Source: JAVKSL01 sp039583695
GTDB taxonomy: Bacteria; Actinomycetota; Acidimicrobiia; Acidimicrobiales; JAJPHD01
Length of the DNA: 64,000 nt
Direction: 5' to 3'
Assembly: GCA_039583695.1 (NCBI GenBank)
Contig: JAVKSL010000009.1
Span: forward strand, 1 to 64,000
In this document: one piece after another, positions 30,579-37,767 of the stretch
How positions within the stretch are numbered: the stretch's first letter is position 1
Layout of the letters: every line of letters starts with the position of its first letter
Notes under the pieces: generated by a model
Database searches by the model: none
The model's input: only the letters and a program-made list of their open reading frames with translations
What the model was told of the DNA's origin: nothing
Position numbers and translations under genes: made by a program

Positions 30579-32243
30579 TCATCGCAGGTACACCTTGGTC
30601 CAGAGCTGGCTGGTTTCCGACGGGTGCAGCACCAGCCCGCCGACGGCCGGCTTCATGGCTGCCACGCGCCACAGCCCGGCATAGGCGATGACGATCGCAT
30701 CGTCATACACCAGGGTGTTCATGAGCTCGGCCGAGTCGTGCTGGATTGCCGGTATGTCGCTGGCCGCCAGCGTCGTCTCGACCATGGCGTCAAAGCTGGC
30801 CCCGGGAGCGACCAGCGCCACAGCCGGGGACTTGGACTTGCTGTAGAACCGCAGCACGGGAAGGAAAGACGGGTCGGCGTCGTTCTGGTTGGGCAGCTCA
30901 AGGTCGATGTCGAACTTGCCCGCCTTTCGCAGGGCGCCATAAGAGGTGAAGTCGGGAACGTTATGGATAATCACCTCTATGCCGACCGCCTTGGCGCTCG
31001 ACTGGATGAACTCCATGGCGGACAGATCGATCGTGGGCCAGCCGATCAATGCAAGGGACACGCGGCGGCCTCCCTTCGAGCGGATACCATCCGTACCAGC
31101 TGCATAACCATTTTGGTCCAGCAGTGCCGTCGCTTTGGCGTGACTGTAGTGGACGGCCTTGATGTACTTGGCGGCGGATCCGAGCACCGACAGGGGGCCC
31201 ATTGCCGGGTCAGGGGTGGCGACCCCGGTCAGGACGTCGGCCGCAAGCTTCTCGCGACTTATGCTCAACGACAGGGCATGACGTAGGACGGGGTCGGACA
31301 GCAGGTCGTACGGGGCTTTGCCATGTATGTTCAAATAGCCCAGCAGCGTCTCCCCGACGCCCGAGTGGGTAGATGTCAACCCATACGTCGAAAGGCTCGA
31401 CAGGCTGCTCGGCGGCGGGTCTAGCGTCACATCGACCTGGCCTGAGCGCAGGGCGAGCAGGCGCGCGTTCGGATCGGAGACAAACAGGGCCGTGAGGGTC
31501 GAGACCATTGCCGGTTCTCCCCAGTAGTCCTGAACCCGGGTCACGACGACCTTCTCATTTGGGGTGTAACTGCTTGCTGCGAAAGGACCGGTGCCCATCC
31601 CGTCGCTCGCCTGCGTGCCGTTCTTCATGATGCTGAGCTCAGGGTGAACAATCTGCAGCGGCAGATGAAGATTGGGTCCGGTGGGAGTGATGTCGACCGT
31701 GAGGCTGTCGAGAGCGCGCGCCGAGTCGTGCCCGATCATCGAGAACGAGCCCTGACCCCCTTGGGCGGCTCTGTTCATGGAGTACACCACGTCGGCGGAG
31801 GTCAGGGGTGACCCGTCGTGGAAACGGACGCCCGGGCGCAGGTGGAACCGCCATGTGTTGGGCGGGCGCAACTCCCATGACCGTGCAAGCGACGGCACCA
31901 AGCCGAATGTGTGGTCCATATGGATCAAGGTGTCGAAGACGTTGACGTTGAACGGATATTGGTAGGTCGTAGACTTGACGCCGCTGCCTGACTCGGGCCA
32001 CTGATCGGCCCCCGCCGCCATGGTTAGTGTCCCAAGGGTTCCCTTTGGGTGCTCTGCCGCCGAGTGGGCAGCAGGAGAGCCTCCGCAGGCAGCCAGCACG
32101 CCACCCCCCACGGCGGCTGTCACGGCAAGCCGAGCTCCTTGCTTCAAGAACTCACGGCGTGACTGCACCTGACCCGAACCAAGACTGGTCTTCGACCCAA
32201 GGCCCACGGTGCTCTGCTTAGCCTCGGCGATGGCATCGGACAT
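30579..32243 (-). CDS. ABC transporter substrate-binding lipoprotein (SBP family 5), Tat-exported
   Basis: 554 residues. A twin-arginine signal SRREFLKQGARLAV (about residues 28-41) runs into a lipobox LAACGG, so it should be exported folded and anchored as a lipoprotein. Mature part has the SBP_bac_5 features FDTLIHMDHTFGLVPSLARSW and WRFHLRPGVRFHDGSPLTSADVVYS, with a C-terminal lobe around AGTDGIRSKGGRRVSLALIG. Ligand unknown: peptides, nickel-chelates or sugars all occur in the family. First gene of the three-gene cassette. Confidence 0.92.
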   Translation of the reverse strand: MSDAIAEAKQSTVGLGSKTSLGSGQVQSRREFLKQGARLAVTAAVGGGVLAACGGSPAAHSAAEHPKGTLGTLTMAAGADQWPESGSGVKSTTYQYPFNVNVFDTLIHMDHTFGLVPSLARSWELRPPNTWRFHLRPGVRFHDGSPLTSADVVYSMNRAAQGGQGSFSMIGHDSARALDSLTVDITPTGPNLHLPLQIVHPELSIMKNGTQASDGMGTGPFAASSYTPNEKVVVTRVQDYWGEPAMVSTLTALFVSDPNARLLALRSGQVDVTLDPPPSSLSSLSTYGLTSTHSGVGETLLGYLNIHGKAPYDLLSDPVLRHALSLSISREKLAADVLTGVATPDPAMGPLSVLGSAAKYIKAVHYSHAKATALLDQNGYAAGTDGIRSKGGRRVSLALIGWPTIDLSAMEFIQSSAKAVGIEVIIHNVPDFTSYGALRKAGKFDIDLELPNQNDADPSFLPVLRFYSKSKSPAVALVAPGASFDAMVETTLAASDIPAIQHDSAELMNTLVYDDAIVIAYAGLWRVAAMKPAVGGLVLHPSETSQLWTKVYLR

Positions 32244-32282
32244 GTCTCTTCCTCTCTCACGGGTCGCTGAGCTCGCTCCTCG

Positions 32283-32345
32283 GGGCCAATATATCTCAAT
32301 TTGCTAGACAGAGAAGGTATAGATGCGCTTGACATATACTGATTG
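32283..32345 (-). promoter_or_regulatory. AT-rich promoter region of the ABC cassette
   Basis: In very GC-rich surroundings this 63-bp stretch is AT-rich. It holds TATATCTCAA (about 32290) and CATATACTGATTGAG (about 32334), imperfect inverted elements that could be operator half-sites. The TATACTGAT core is also seen near 40590 upstream of pirin. Promoter position inferred from location only. Confidence 0.4.
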
Positions 32346-32348
32346 AGG

Positions 32349-32405
32349 CTCGATCTCGCCAGCGGTTGCACTTAGGCCCCTTTTTGGGGTCAAACCGCGA
32401 TAACT
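32349..32405. repeat. 57-bp direct repeat, right copy (3' end of crtYd)
   Basis: Identical to 28445-28501. Its right end supplies the last codons and stop of the lycopene cyclase gene (about V-I-A-V-stop), so here the repeat overlaps a gene. Confidence 0.95.
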
Positions 32406-32710
32406 TCGCTTGGCCGGCGCCGCTCCCAGGCGGCTATCGCCGAGGTGACCAGGGCAAAGCCGTATGCGAAGTCCTCGAGCGGGATCCCGGGCCAGAGTCG
32501 CGTCCCCAAAATCTGCGCGGGGTCATAGCTGACTATCGGATCGGAGGTCTTGGCCAGCCATCCATCGACGGCCACCTGGAAACCCGCCACTATCGCCAAC
32601 GAGATCCAATAGGACCGGCGTCTGAAGATGCCGCTGCGCCACCACGCCGCCTCGCAGGCCACGACACCAGCAGCCGCACCGAGGGCCGCGACGGTGTACT
32701 CACGCATCAA
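32390..32710 (-). CDS. crtYd: Lycopene cyclase domain protein (CrtYd-like subunit)
   Basis: 106 residues, about three membrane helices. YDPAQILGTRLWPGIPLEDFAYGF is the hallmark of one half of the heterodimeric lycopene cyclase (PxE-type motif GIPLEDF). The last residues and stop come from the 57-bp repeat, so the C terminus may have been altered. It overlaps crtYc by 11 bp and should form the enzyme with it, cyclising lycopene ends. No phytoene synthase or desaturase in the window. Confidence 0.85.
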   Translation of the reverse strand: MMREYTVAALGAAAGVVACEAAWWRSGIFRRRSYWISLAIVAGFQVAVDGWLAKTSDPIVSYDPAQILGTRLWPGIPLEDFAYGFALVTSAIAAWERRRPSEVIAV

Positions 32711-33017
32711 AGATCCGCCGGACCGCCTCGAGGGTAAGGATGGCGCAGGTGGGGATCACCACAAAGAATGCCAGCTCCTCGACCGGCAGGTGCCCGGGCA
32801 GGTCCCACCCGGTGGTCGTGCGAGGGTTGAAGCTCCAGTGACCCCGGGCAATTGCCGCCAGGTCCCAGGCAACGAACACCGCCACCGTCGGGCCCAGCGC
32901 GCTTGCGAGCCGGACCGGCTGGCGCCAGACCTTCGCTCCCAGGCACGCTTCCAGGGGCGCGGTCACCGCGGCGCAGGCCGCCACCAGGCCCAGGTACTGG
33001 AATTGGGAGCGCCTCAT
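32700..33017 (-). CDS. crtYc: Lycopene cyclase domain protein (CrtYc-like subunit)
   Basis: 105 residues, about three membrane helices. Signature elements are WDLAAIARGHWSFNP and GWDLPGHLPVEELAFFVVIPTCAILT; the PxEEL motif is the conserved acidic site. It is the first gene of the crtYc-crtYd pair. The end products would be cyclic carotenoids, then hydroxylated by the CrtZ-like enzyme encoded downstream beyond the ABC cassette. Confidence 0.88.
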   Translation of the reverse strand: MRRSQFQYLGLVAACAAVTAPLEACLGAKVWRQPVRLASALGPTVAVFVAWDLAAIARGHWSFNPRTTTGWDLPGHLPVEELAFFVVIPTCAILTLEAVRRIFDA

Positions 33018-33098
33018 TGGCCGAGAGTACCGACGCGTACCGAGGCATCTGCCGGTAGACTCGGGCTGCGACGTACGACTCAGAGGGAGGCGAGCGAA

Positions 33099-33629
33099 TT
33101 GTCAGATAGCAACCGCGCTGACTTCGATCTCTTCGACGGCCAAGCCGTGTACTCGCCCCCCGGCGAACGGGGCCGGCACCGGGGAACGATCCGAGCCTCC
33201 GACGCCGATCGGGAGGCCGCTGCAGCTGCGCTGCGCCGCCACTACGCCACCGGGCGCCTGGACTCCGACGAGCTCAGCGAGCGCCTGAGCGCGGCCTACG
33301 CCGCCCGCACGCACGGCAGCCTGGACCAGCTGTTCGTCGACCTGCCAGCCGTACCTCCGCCGGCTCCCGCCCCCTACGTCCCCGCCCAGGTGCCGCGGCG
33401 GTGCGGACGCCGGTCGTGCCTGCCGGCGCTGGTGTTGCTGGGGATGTTCTGGGGCCTGGCTTCCGCCGGCCGCAGCGGGGTGGACCCAGTACTGGCTGGC
33501 TTCCTGGGGTTCGTCACCATCTGCTTCTTGGTGCCCTTGGTGCTGGTTCGCTGGCTGCGCTCCACGGGAGCCCTCCGGGCTTTTCACGAGGCGGGCCGCC
33601 ACTGGTCCTCTCGCCGCTCCCGCTGGTAG
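33099..33629 (+). CDS. DUF1707 (SHOCT-like) membrane protein
   Basis: 176 residues. The DUF1707 domain is IRASDADREAAAAALRRHYATGRLDSDELSERLSAAYAAR (read in two parts at about residues 30-70), followed by LDQLFVDLP. A proline-rich linker leads to two hydrophobic segments (CLPALVLLGMFWGLASA; FLGFVTICFLVPLVLV). Such proteins are common and poorly understood actinobacterial envelope proteins. TTG 33099 is taken as start because GGGAGG lies 9 to 10 nt upstream. Confidence 0.8.
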   Translation: MSDSNRADFDLFDGQAVYSPPGERGRHRGTIRASDADREAAAAALRRHYATGRLDSDELSERLSAAYAARTHGSLDQLFVDLPAVPPPAPAPYVPAQVPRRCGRRSCLPALVLLGMFWGLASAGRSGVDPVLAGFLGFVTICFLVPLVLVRWLRSTGALRAFHEAGRHWSSRRSRW

Positions 33630-33653
33630 GCCCGCAACCCGGCGGTTGGTTAG

Positions 33654-34319
33654 CTAGTGCGGGAGGCGGTCCAGGCTGACGACCCCTCCATCGACCATGA
33701 CCTCGACCTTGCCCGTCCCGGCCACCCGCCACAACCCGTCGGGCTCACGGATCAGCGCGGTGCGCTCCTCGATCCCCACCAGCACCAGGCCCGGTGCCGC
33801 GAGATGCACGGTTCTGCACACGCGGTGGTCAGACCAGCCGGGAAAGTGCGAGATCACCGCCAAGTTCTCGACGAGCCCCAGGCCCAAGGTGAAAGCTCCG
33901 CCGCGGGGGTCGACCATTGGATCGGTGAGCACCATTGCCCCCGCAGACGAACCGGCGATGATCGCCCCTCCCGCCCAGGCCTGGCGCAGCGCTTCCCAAC
34001 AAGCACTGCCCTTGAGCACCGATCGCAGATGCAGGGGCGATCCGCCGCTCAGGTAGACGAACCTGGCGCCCCGAATCGCCTCGGCATTGGCCGGGTCCCC
34101 GGCGTCGGCGCGGCTGAGCACCATCAGACCCCGAGCCTGAGCCCCCAGGCCCCCAAACCAGCGTTGCGCCCAGGCAACCGCCAGCTCGGGGCGCTCGTAG
34201 GCGGCCGCGGTCGGCAGGACCAGCACCTCTCCCCCAGCGCGCTCGGCCAGCTCGGCGTCAAAGCTGCAGCCCTCACGCCACTCGCCCCCACCGACCAGGG
34301 CAACCGTGCCAGACATCAT
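33654..34319 (-). CDS. Peptidase S51-like / type 1 glutamine amidotransferase-like protein
   Basis: 221 residues. It starts GTVALVGGGEWREGC, and has the nucleophile elbow IIAGSSAGAMVLTDPM, the serine-peptidase (dipeptidase E/cyanophycinase) form of the amidotransferase fold. YLSGGSPLHL and LGLVENLAVISHFPGW are further family blocks. Probably a small hydrolase on dipeptides or Asp-containing substrates. No partner gene is adjacent. Confidence 0.8.
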   Translation of the reverse strand: MMSGTVALVGGGEWREGCSFDAELAERAGGEVLVLPTAAAYERPELAVAWAQRWFGGLGAQARGLMVLSRADAGDPANAEAIRGARFVYLSGGSPLHLRSVLKGSACWEALRQAWAGGAIIAGSSAGAMVLTDPMVDPRGGAFTLGLGLVENLAVISHFPGWSDHRVCRTVHLAAPGLVLVGIEERTALIREPDGLWRVAGTGKVEVMVDGGVVSLDRLPH

Positions 34320-34367
34320 CGTGACGCTAGCGCGCGCTAGGGTGGGCGCCGCCGGAGCAGGAGGTGA

Positions 34368-35726
34368 GTGCTGAGCACCGTTATCGCTGGTCGTGAGTGG
34401 AAGCTGAGGTGGGGCGCATCCGACAAGATTTCTAAGAGGCTTGTCGTCCTCCTCACCCTGATCGGCTTGGTTGGCGCCGGAGCGGCCATCGGCGTCACGC
34501 TCTACCGCCTCAGCCTGCAGGATCTGGGGGGGCCGAACGGTACGTTCGACCTGCGGGTCTACATGGCCGGAGCCCGGGCAGTGCGGGCGGGGCGGGACCT
34601 GTATGGCGCCGGGTTCGCCGCCGTCAGCCCACGGGGTTTTCCCTTCACTTACCCGCCGTTCGCCGCCATCGTGCTGGTACCGCTGTCGTACCTCGGGATC
34701 GCTCCGCTGGCGTGGGGTTGGGAGATCGTGACGTTCGCCGTCCTGGCCGGGTGCGTGAGCCTGGCGTTCGGACCCCTGCGTGACCGCCTCGGCTCGCCGT
34801 TCACCGTCCTTGTGCTGAGCGCCGTGGCGTTGCTGGCGCGTCCCGTGTACGACGACCTGTTGCTGGGCCAGGTGGACGTGCTGCTCATGGGGGCGGTGAT
34901 GTTTGCCTGCTCGAGCAGGGTGTCACGGCCCTGGCGAGCCACCCTGGTTGGTTTGGCCGCGGCGATCAAGGTGGTGCCAGGGATCTTTATCGTCTACCTG
35001 CTCCTTGCCAGGCGGTGGCGCATGGCTTGGGCGGCGATCGGTGCCTGGACCGGGGCCACAGCCCTTGGCTTCGCCCTCCGACCACAGTCGTCGCTGCTCT
35101 ACTACGGGCACCTGCTGTGGGAGCCAGGCCGGCCGGGATCCCCGACCTCCTTCCTCAACCAGTCGGTATGGGGGATGGTGGAAAGGGCGCACCTGGGCAG
35201 CTTGCAGCTTGCCGTCATCGCGCTCGCAGTGGCGCTCCTGGCCGTTGTGGGCTTGGGTCGAGCCATTTCGGCGTGGCGCCACGGTCACACTGTTGCCGCC
35301 GCGGTGCTGGTCGGGCTGGTGGGTGTGCTGGCCTCGCCGATCTCGTGGATTCACGAGCTTGTTTGGCTGGTTCCCGCGGTCGGTGTCCTGCTCGGTGATG
35401 CCCGGCGCGCCCTCCGGGGGGACCTGCTGCGGCGGAGGGTGGCCGCGCTGGTCCTCGCGGGCTTGCTCTGGGCCAGCTTGCCCTACGTTGGCCACGATCT
35501 CGGCCACGGCGCGCTCGCGCAGCTGCTGACGGACACCTACGGCCTGGCGGCGGCGGCCCTGGTCCTGGCTGGGATCGGGGAGCGGGGAGCGGCCGAGGGG
35601 GACCGTGGGTCTGTCTGTGCCGACGCCGGGTCAGTGGCGAGGCCAGATCGGCAAGCAGCGGTCAGCCAGGGTGCCGAGGGCGTAGGTGGGGTAGCAACCC
35701 TGGAGCAGGCCCCGGCACCGCTCTGA
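34368..35726 (+). CDS. GT87 family glycosyltransferase (polyprenol-phosphate-mannose type)
   Basis: 452 residues with about 10 transmembrane helices. The first extracytoplasmic loop has FDLRVYMAGARAVRAGRDLYG, with the acidic residue of GT-C enzymes, and FPFTYPPFAAIVLVPLSYL. Related proteins are alpha-mannosyltransferases of lipomannan/lipoarabinomannan or arabinogalactan assembly. GTG start at 34368 with AGGAGG upstream. Its 3' 96 bp overlap convergently with the phosphoesterase gene. Confidence 0.85.
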   Translation: MLSTVIAGREWKLRWGASDKISKRLVVLLTLIGLVGAGAAIGVTLYRLSLQDLGGPNGTFDLRVYMAGARAVRAGRDLYGAGFAAVSPRGFPFTYPPFAAIVLVPLSYLGIAPLAWGWEIVTFAVLAGCVSLAFGPLRDRLGSPFTVLVLSAVALLARPVYDDLLLGQVDVLLMGAVMFACSSRVSRPWRATLVGLAAAIKVVPGIFIVYLLLARRWRMAWAAIGAWTGATALGFALRPQSSLLYYGHLLWEPGRPGSPTSFLNQSVWGMVERAHLGSLQLAVIALAVALLAVVGLGRAISAWRHGHTVAAAVLVGLVGVLASPISWIHELVWLVPAVGVLLGDARRALRGDLLRRRVAALVLAGLLWASLPYVGHDLGHGALAQLLTDTYGLAAAALVLAGIGERGAAEGDRGSVCADAGSVARPDRQAAVSQGAEGVGGVATLEQAPAPL

Positions 35727-36710
35727 CCACGCCAACGCCGCGGGTGTCGAGATTCGCCGGTGGACCTGCAGGAGGCCCCCCTCGAACACCCGGTACTCGG
35801 CCCAGCTTCCCGGGAAGTCCTTGACGCACGCCACCTCGATCCAGGGCAGCGAGCCAGTGGCCGCGAAGTGCCGGACCAGGTTGCGGTGCGTGTGCCCGGC
35901 TGCATATGCGACAATGGCCGGGCGGCGAGCCACCACCTCGACCAGGCGCTCGGAGTCGGTCGGCGCAATGCCGAAGTAGTCGTCGGGGCGTCCGGGCGAG
36001 CCCGGGTCCCAGGGCGGATGGTGGCCGAGCACCAGCACTGGCTCCGTGGCGTTCCGAGCCACCTCGTCGAGCCAGTCCAGCTGGGCTCCTGACAGGATTC
36101 CCCCGGCCCTTCCGGCCACGCTGGTGTCGAGGATGGCGAGGGTCAGTCCCGGAACGCTGACAGCCTGGATGGGAGGTCCGAGCAGCGGGTGCTCCGGGTC
36201 GACCACGTCGTGGTTTCCGAGGCAGGTAAACAGGCGATCACCCAGAGCCGGGCGGAAGCACGCCTCGAAGGCAGCCAGCTGGGTAGGCAGACCTGCGGCG
36301 GTGAGGTCTCCTTTGGCTACCACGGCGGCCGGGTCGAGCGCGGCAATCTCCGCGGCGGCGGCGGCGCTCATGGTCTCGGTGTATGGAGCCTCGCCCGGGC
36401 CAACCCCGATCCCGGGGATGTGGTTGGGACTATCGGCTGGCCCAACGGCGCCACAGACGGTCTCGCCGATGTGGGTGTCGTTGATCGTGCAGACCGTGGC
36501 CAGGCGCTCACCCGGAGGCCGGGGAAGGGTCCGGGCACGCAGGCCGGCGACCTCGACCACCTCATCGGGTGCCAGACCGTCGCGGCGCAGGACCTGGGCA
36601 GGGTCGGTCGGTGTGGCCCGAAGGTGGACCACCACCTCGTCGTCGGCCAGCGTGGTTAGCTCGGGCGTGTGCGCTCCTGTTTGTCGTGGAGACCCGTCGT
36701 GGAGACCCAA
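35631..36710 (-). CDS. Calcineurin-like metallophosphoesterase (Icc/CpdA-like)
   Basis: 359 residues. All motif blocks are present: TINDTHIGETV (DxH), VVAKGDLTAAG (GD), CLGNHDVVD (GNHD), VLVLGHHPPWDP (GHH) and AAGHTHRNLVRHF (GHTH). The first 65 residues or so precede the fold, and the TTG at 36710 is only one possible start; a tandem 13-bp repeat encodes the very N terminus. Substrate may be a cyclic nucleotide or phosphodiester. The 3' end overlaps the GT87 gene. Confidence 0.85.
   Translation of the reverse strand: MGLHDGSPRQTGAHTPELTTLADDEVVVHLRATPTDPAQVLRRDGLAPDEVVEVAGLRARTLPRPPGERLATVCTINDTHIGETVCGAVGPADSPNHIPGIGVGPGEAPYTETMSAAAAAEIAALDPAAVVAKGDLTAAGLPTQLAAFEACFRPALGDRLFTCLGNHDVVDPEHPLLGPPIQAVSVPGLTLAILDTSVAGRAGGILSGAQLDWLDEVARNATEPVLVLGHHPPWDPGSPGRPDDYFGIAPTDSERLVEVVARRPAIVAYAAGHTHRNLVRHFAATGSLPWIEVACVKDFPGSWAEYRVFEGGLLQVHRRISTPAALAWSERCRGLLQGCYPTYALGTLADRCLPIWPRH
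36683..36708. repeat. 13-bp tandem repeat at the 5' end of the phosphoesterase frame
   Basis: GTCGTGGAGACCC occurs twice in direct succession (36683-36695, 36696-36708). 13 bp is not a multiple of three, so a copy change would shift the frame here; this argues that the true start lies downstream. Confidence 0.7.
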
Positions 36711-36774
36711 ACCGAACCTACGACGCTGGCGGGCTCGCGAGCAAGTGCTTGGCCTAGCCAGTAGACCTTGCTGT

Positions 36775-36811
36775 GTTGACTGCTCCCACCGCTAAAGCCG
36801 CGGGCTTCCCG
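36775..36811. mobile_element. Possible IS200/IS605-type terminus relic
   Basis: GTTGACTGCTCCCACCGCTA and the following AAGCCGCGGGCTTCCC read, on the minus strand, as GAAGCCCGCGGCTTTAGCGG then TGGGAGCAGTC. This closely resembles the hairpin at the right end of IS605-family/TnpB elements (GAAGCC...GGCTTTAGCC...GGGAG-AGTC). No tnpB or tnpA frame is present next to it. It would be a solo end left after loss. Resemblance from memory. Confidence 0.4.
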
Positions 36812-36828
36812 CCCCGCAGCCCATTCCG

Positions 36829-37386
36829 GTGAGCAACCCGAGCCAGCGGCCCACGCCACCTGCGGGAATGCCACGTCGGGGGTTCTGGGTGGGCCCCGTT
36901 CCGGTGGAGTGGACCCTGGCCCTGCGCCAGGCGGTGCTCGGGATTCCCGGCGCTCCCCGACCGCTCGTCCTCCCCGGTGACGACGAGCCGACGACGGTGG
37001 CCTTCGCGGCCATCGACCCGGCCGGCGAGGTGCTGTCGGTCGTGCGGGTCTCCAGGGAGGCGCCACCCTTTTCGACCGAGGACCTTTGCCTGGCGGGGAC
37101 ACCTTCGCATCGCATCCGTGGCATGGCAACCCGTCCCGAGGCGCGCAATCGTGGCGTCGGATCGGCGGTGCTCGGCGCGGCCATCGACCATGTCAGCGAC
37201 CTGGGTGGAGGTTTGCTCTGGTGCAACGCCCGCATCCCGGCAGTCAGCCTGTACGAGCGGGCTGGGTTCACGACACGCGGCCAGGCCTGGGTCGATCCCA
37301 TCTACGGCCCGCACATCGTCATGTGGCGGCAGGTGCCACCCGCTGGAGCGCCACCCGAGCCAGGAGCGCCCGCACCCTGCGCCTAG
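36829..37386 (+). CDS. GNAT family N-acetyltransferase
   Basis: 185 residues. The acetyl-CoA pyrophosphate loop is HRIRGMATRPEARNRGVGSAVLG (RNRGVGS = R/Q-x-x-G-x-G/A), and the C-terminal strand region has SLYERAGFTTRGQAWVDPI, typical for the fold. The substrate cannot be told. GTG start at 36829 is directly preceded by the IS605-like relic, so the original promoter is unclear. Proline-rich tail of about 15 residues. Confidence 0.85.
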   Translation: MSNPSQRPTPPAGMPRRGFWVGPVPVEWTLALRQAVLGIPGAPRPLVLPGDDEPTTVAFAAIDPAGEVLSVVRVSREAPPFSTEDLCLAGTPSHRIRGMATRPEARNRGVGSAVLGAAIDHVSDLGGGLLWCNARIPAVSLYERAGFTTRGQAWVDPIYGPHIVMWRQVPPAGAPPEPGAPAPCA

Positions 37387-37548
37387 CCTGGCCGAGCCCA
37401 GCCGAATCAGGGTAAGGGCCTGGCAGAGAACAACCTGGGCGGCGGGCACAACTATAGCCCTGATGAGGACCGCATTTGGGTGGCTTCGCCGCCCGGGTTG
37501 TTCTCGTACAGGCCCTGACGCCCGCCGGCCGCGATCCTGCGACCCGGC

Positions 37549-37767
37549 TCACCAAGTGGGAGGGGGCCAGACCAAGGGCACGGTTGCCGCCCAGCTCAGA
37601 GCCGGTTCGACCCAAGGGCGCCCGGAGAAGCGCCATGCCGTAGGCCGGGGAGAGCACGGCTCGACACGGGGCACATCTGGACGGGGCCAGCACGCCTCGA
37701 CCGCGGCCACGATGGCTGCCAGCGCTCCAGGGTCCGGGGAGCCCGCCTCAGAGGGGTAGGTTGCCAT
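37549..37767 (-). CDS. Candidate acyl-CoA carboxylase epsilon subunit
   Basis: 72 residues starting MATYPSEAGS at 37767, overlapping the last 20 bases of the carboxylase beta gene. It contains DPGALAAIVAAVEACW, an alanine-rich helix, and SPRPTAWRFSGRPWVEP, matching the two short conserved parts of AccE/PccE proteins (a helix, then a W-R-x-SGR tail). Such small subunits sit immediately after beta-subunit genes in actinobacteria and stabilise the alpha-beta complex. The alpha subunit is not in the window. Confidence 0.55.
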   Translation of the reverse strand: MATYPSEAGSPDPGALAAIVAAVEACWPRPDVPRVEPCSPRPTAWRFSGRPWVEPALSWAATVPLVWPPPTW

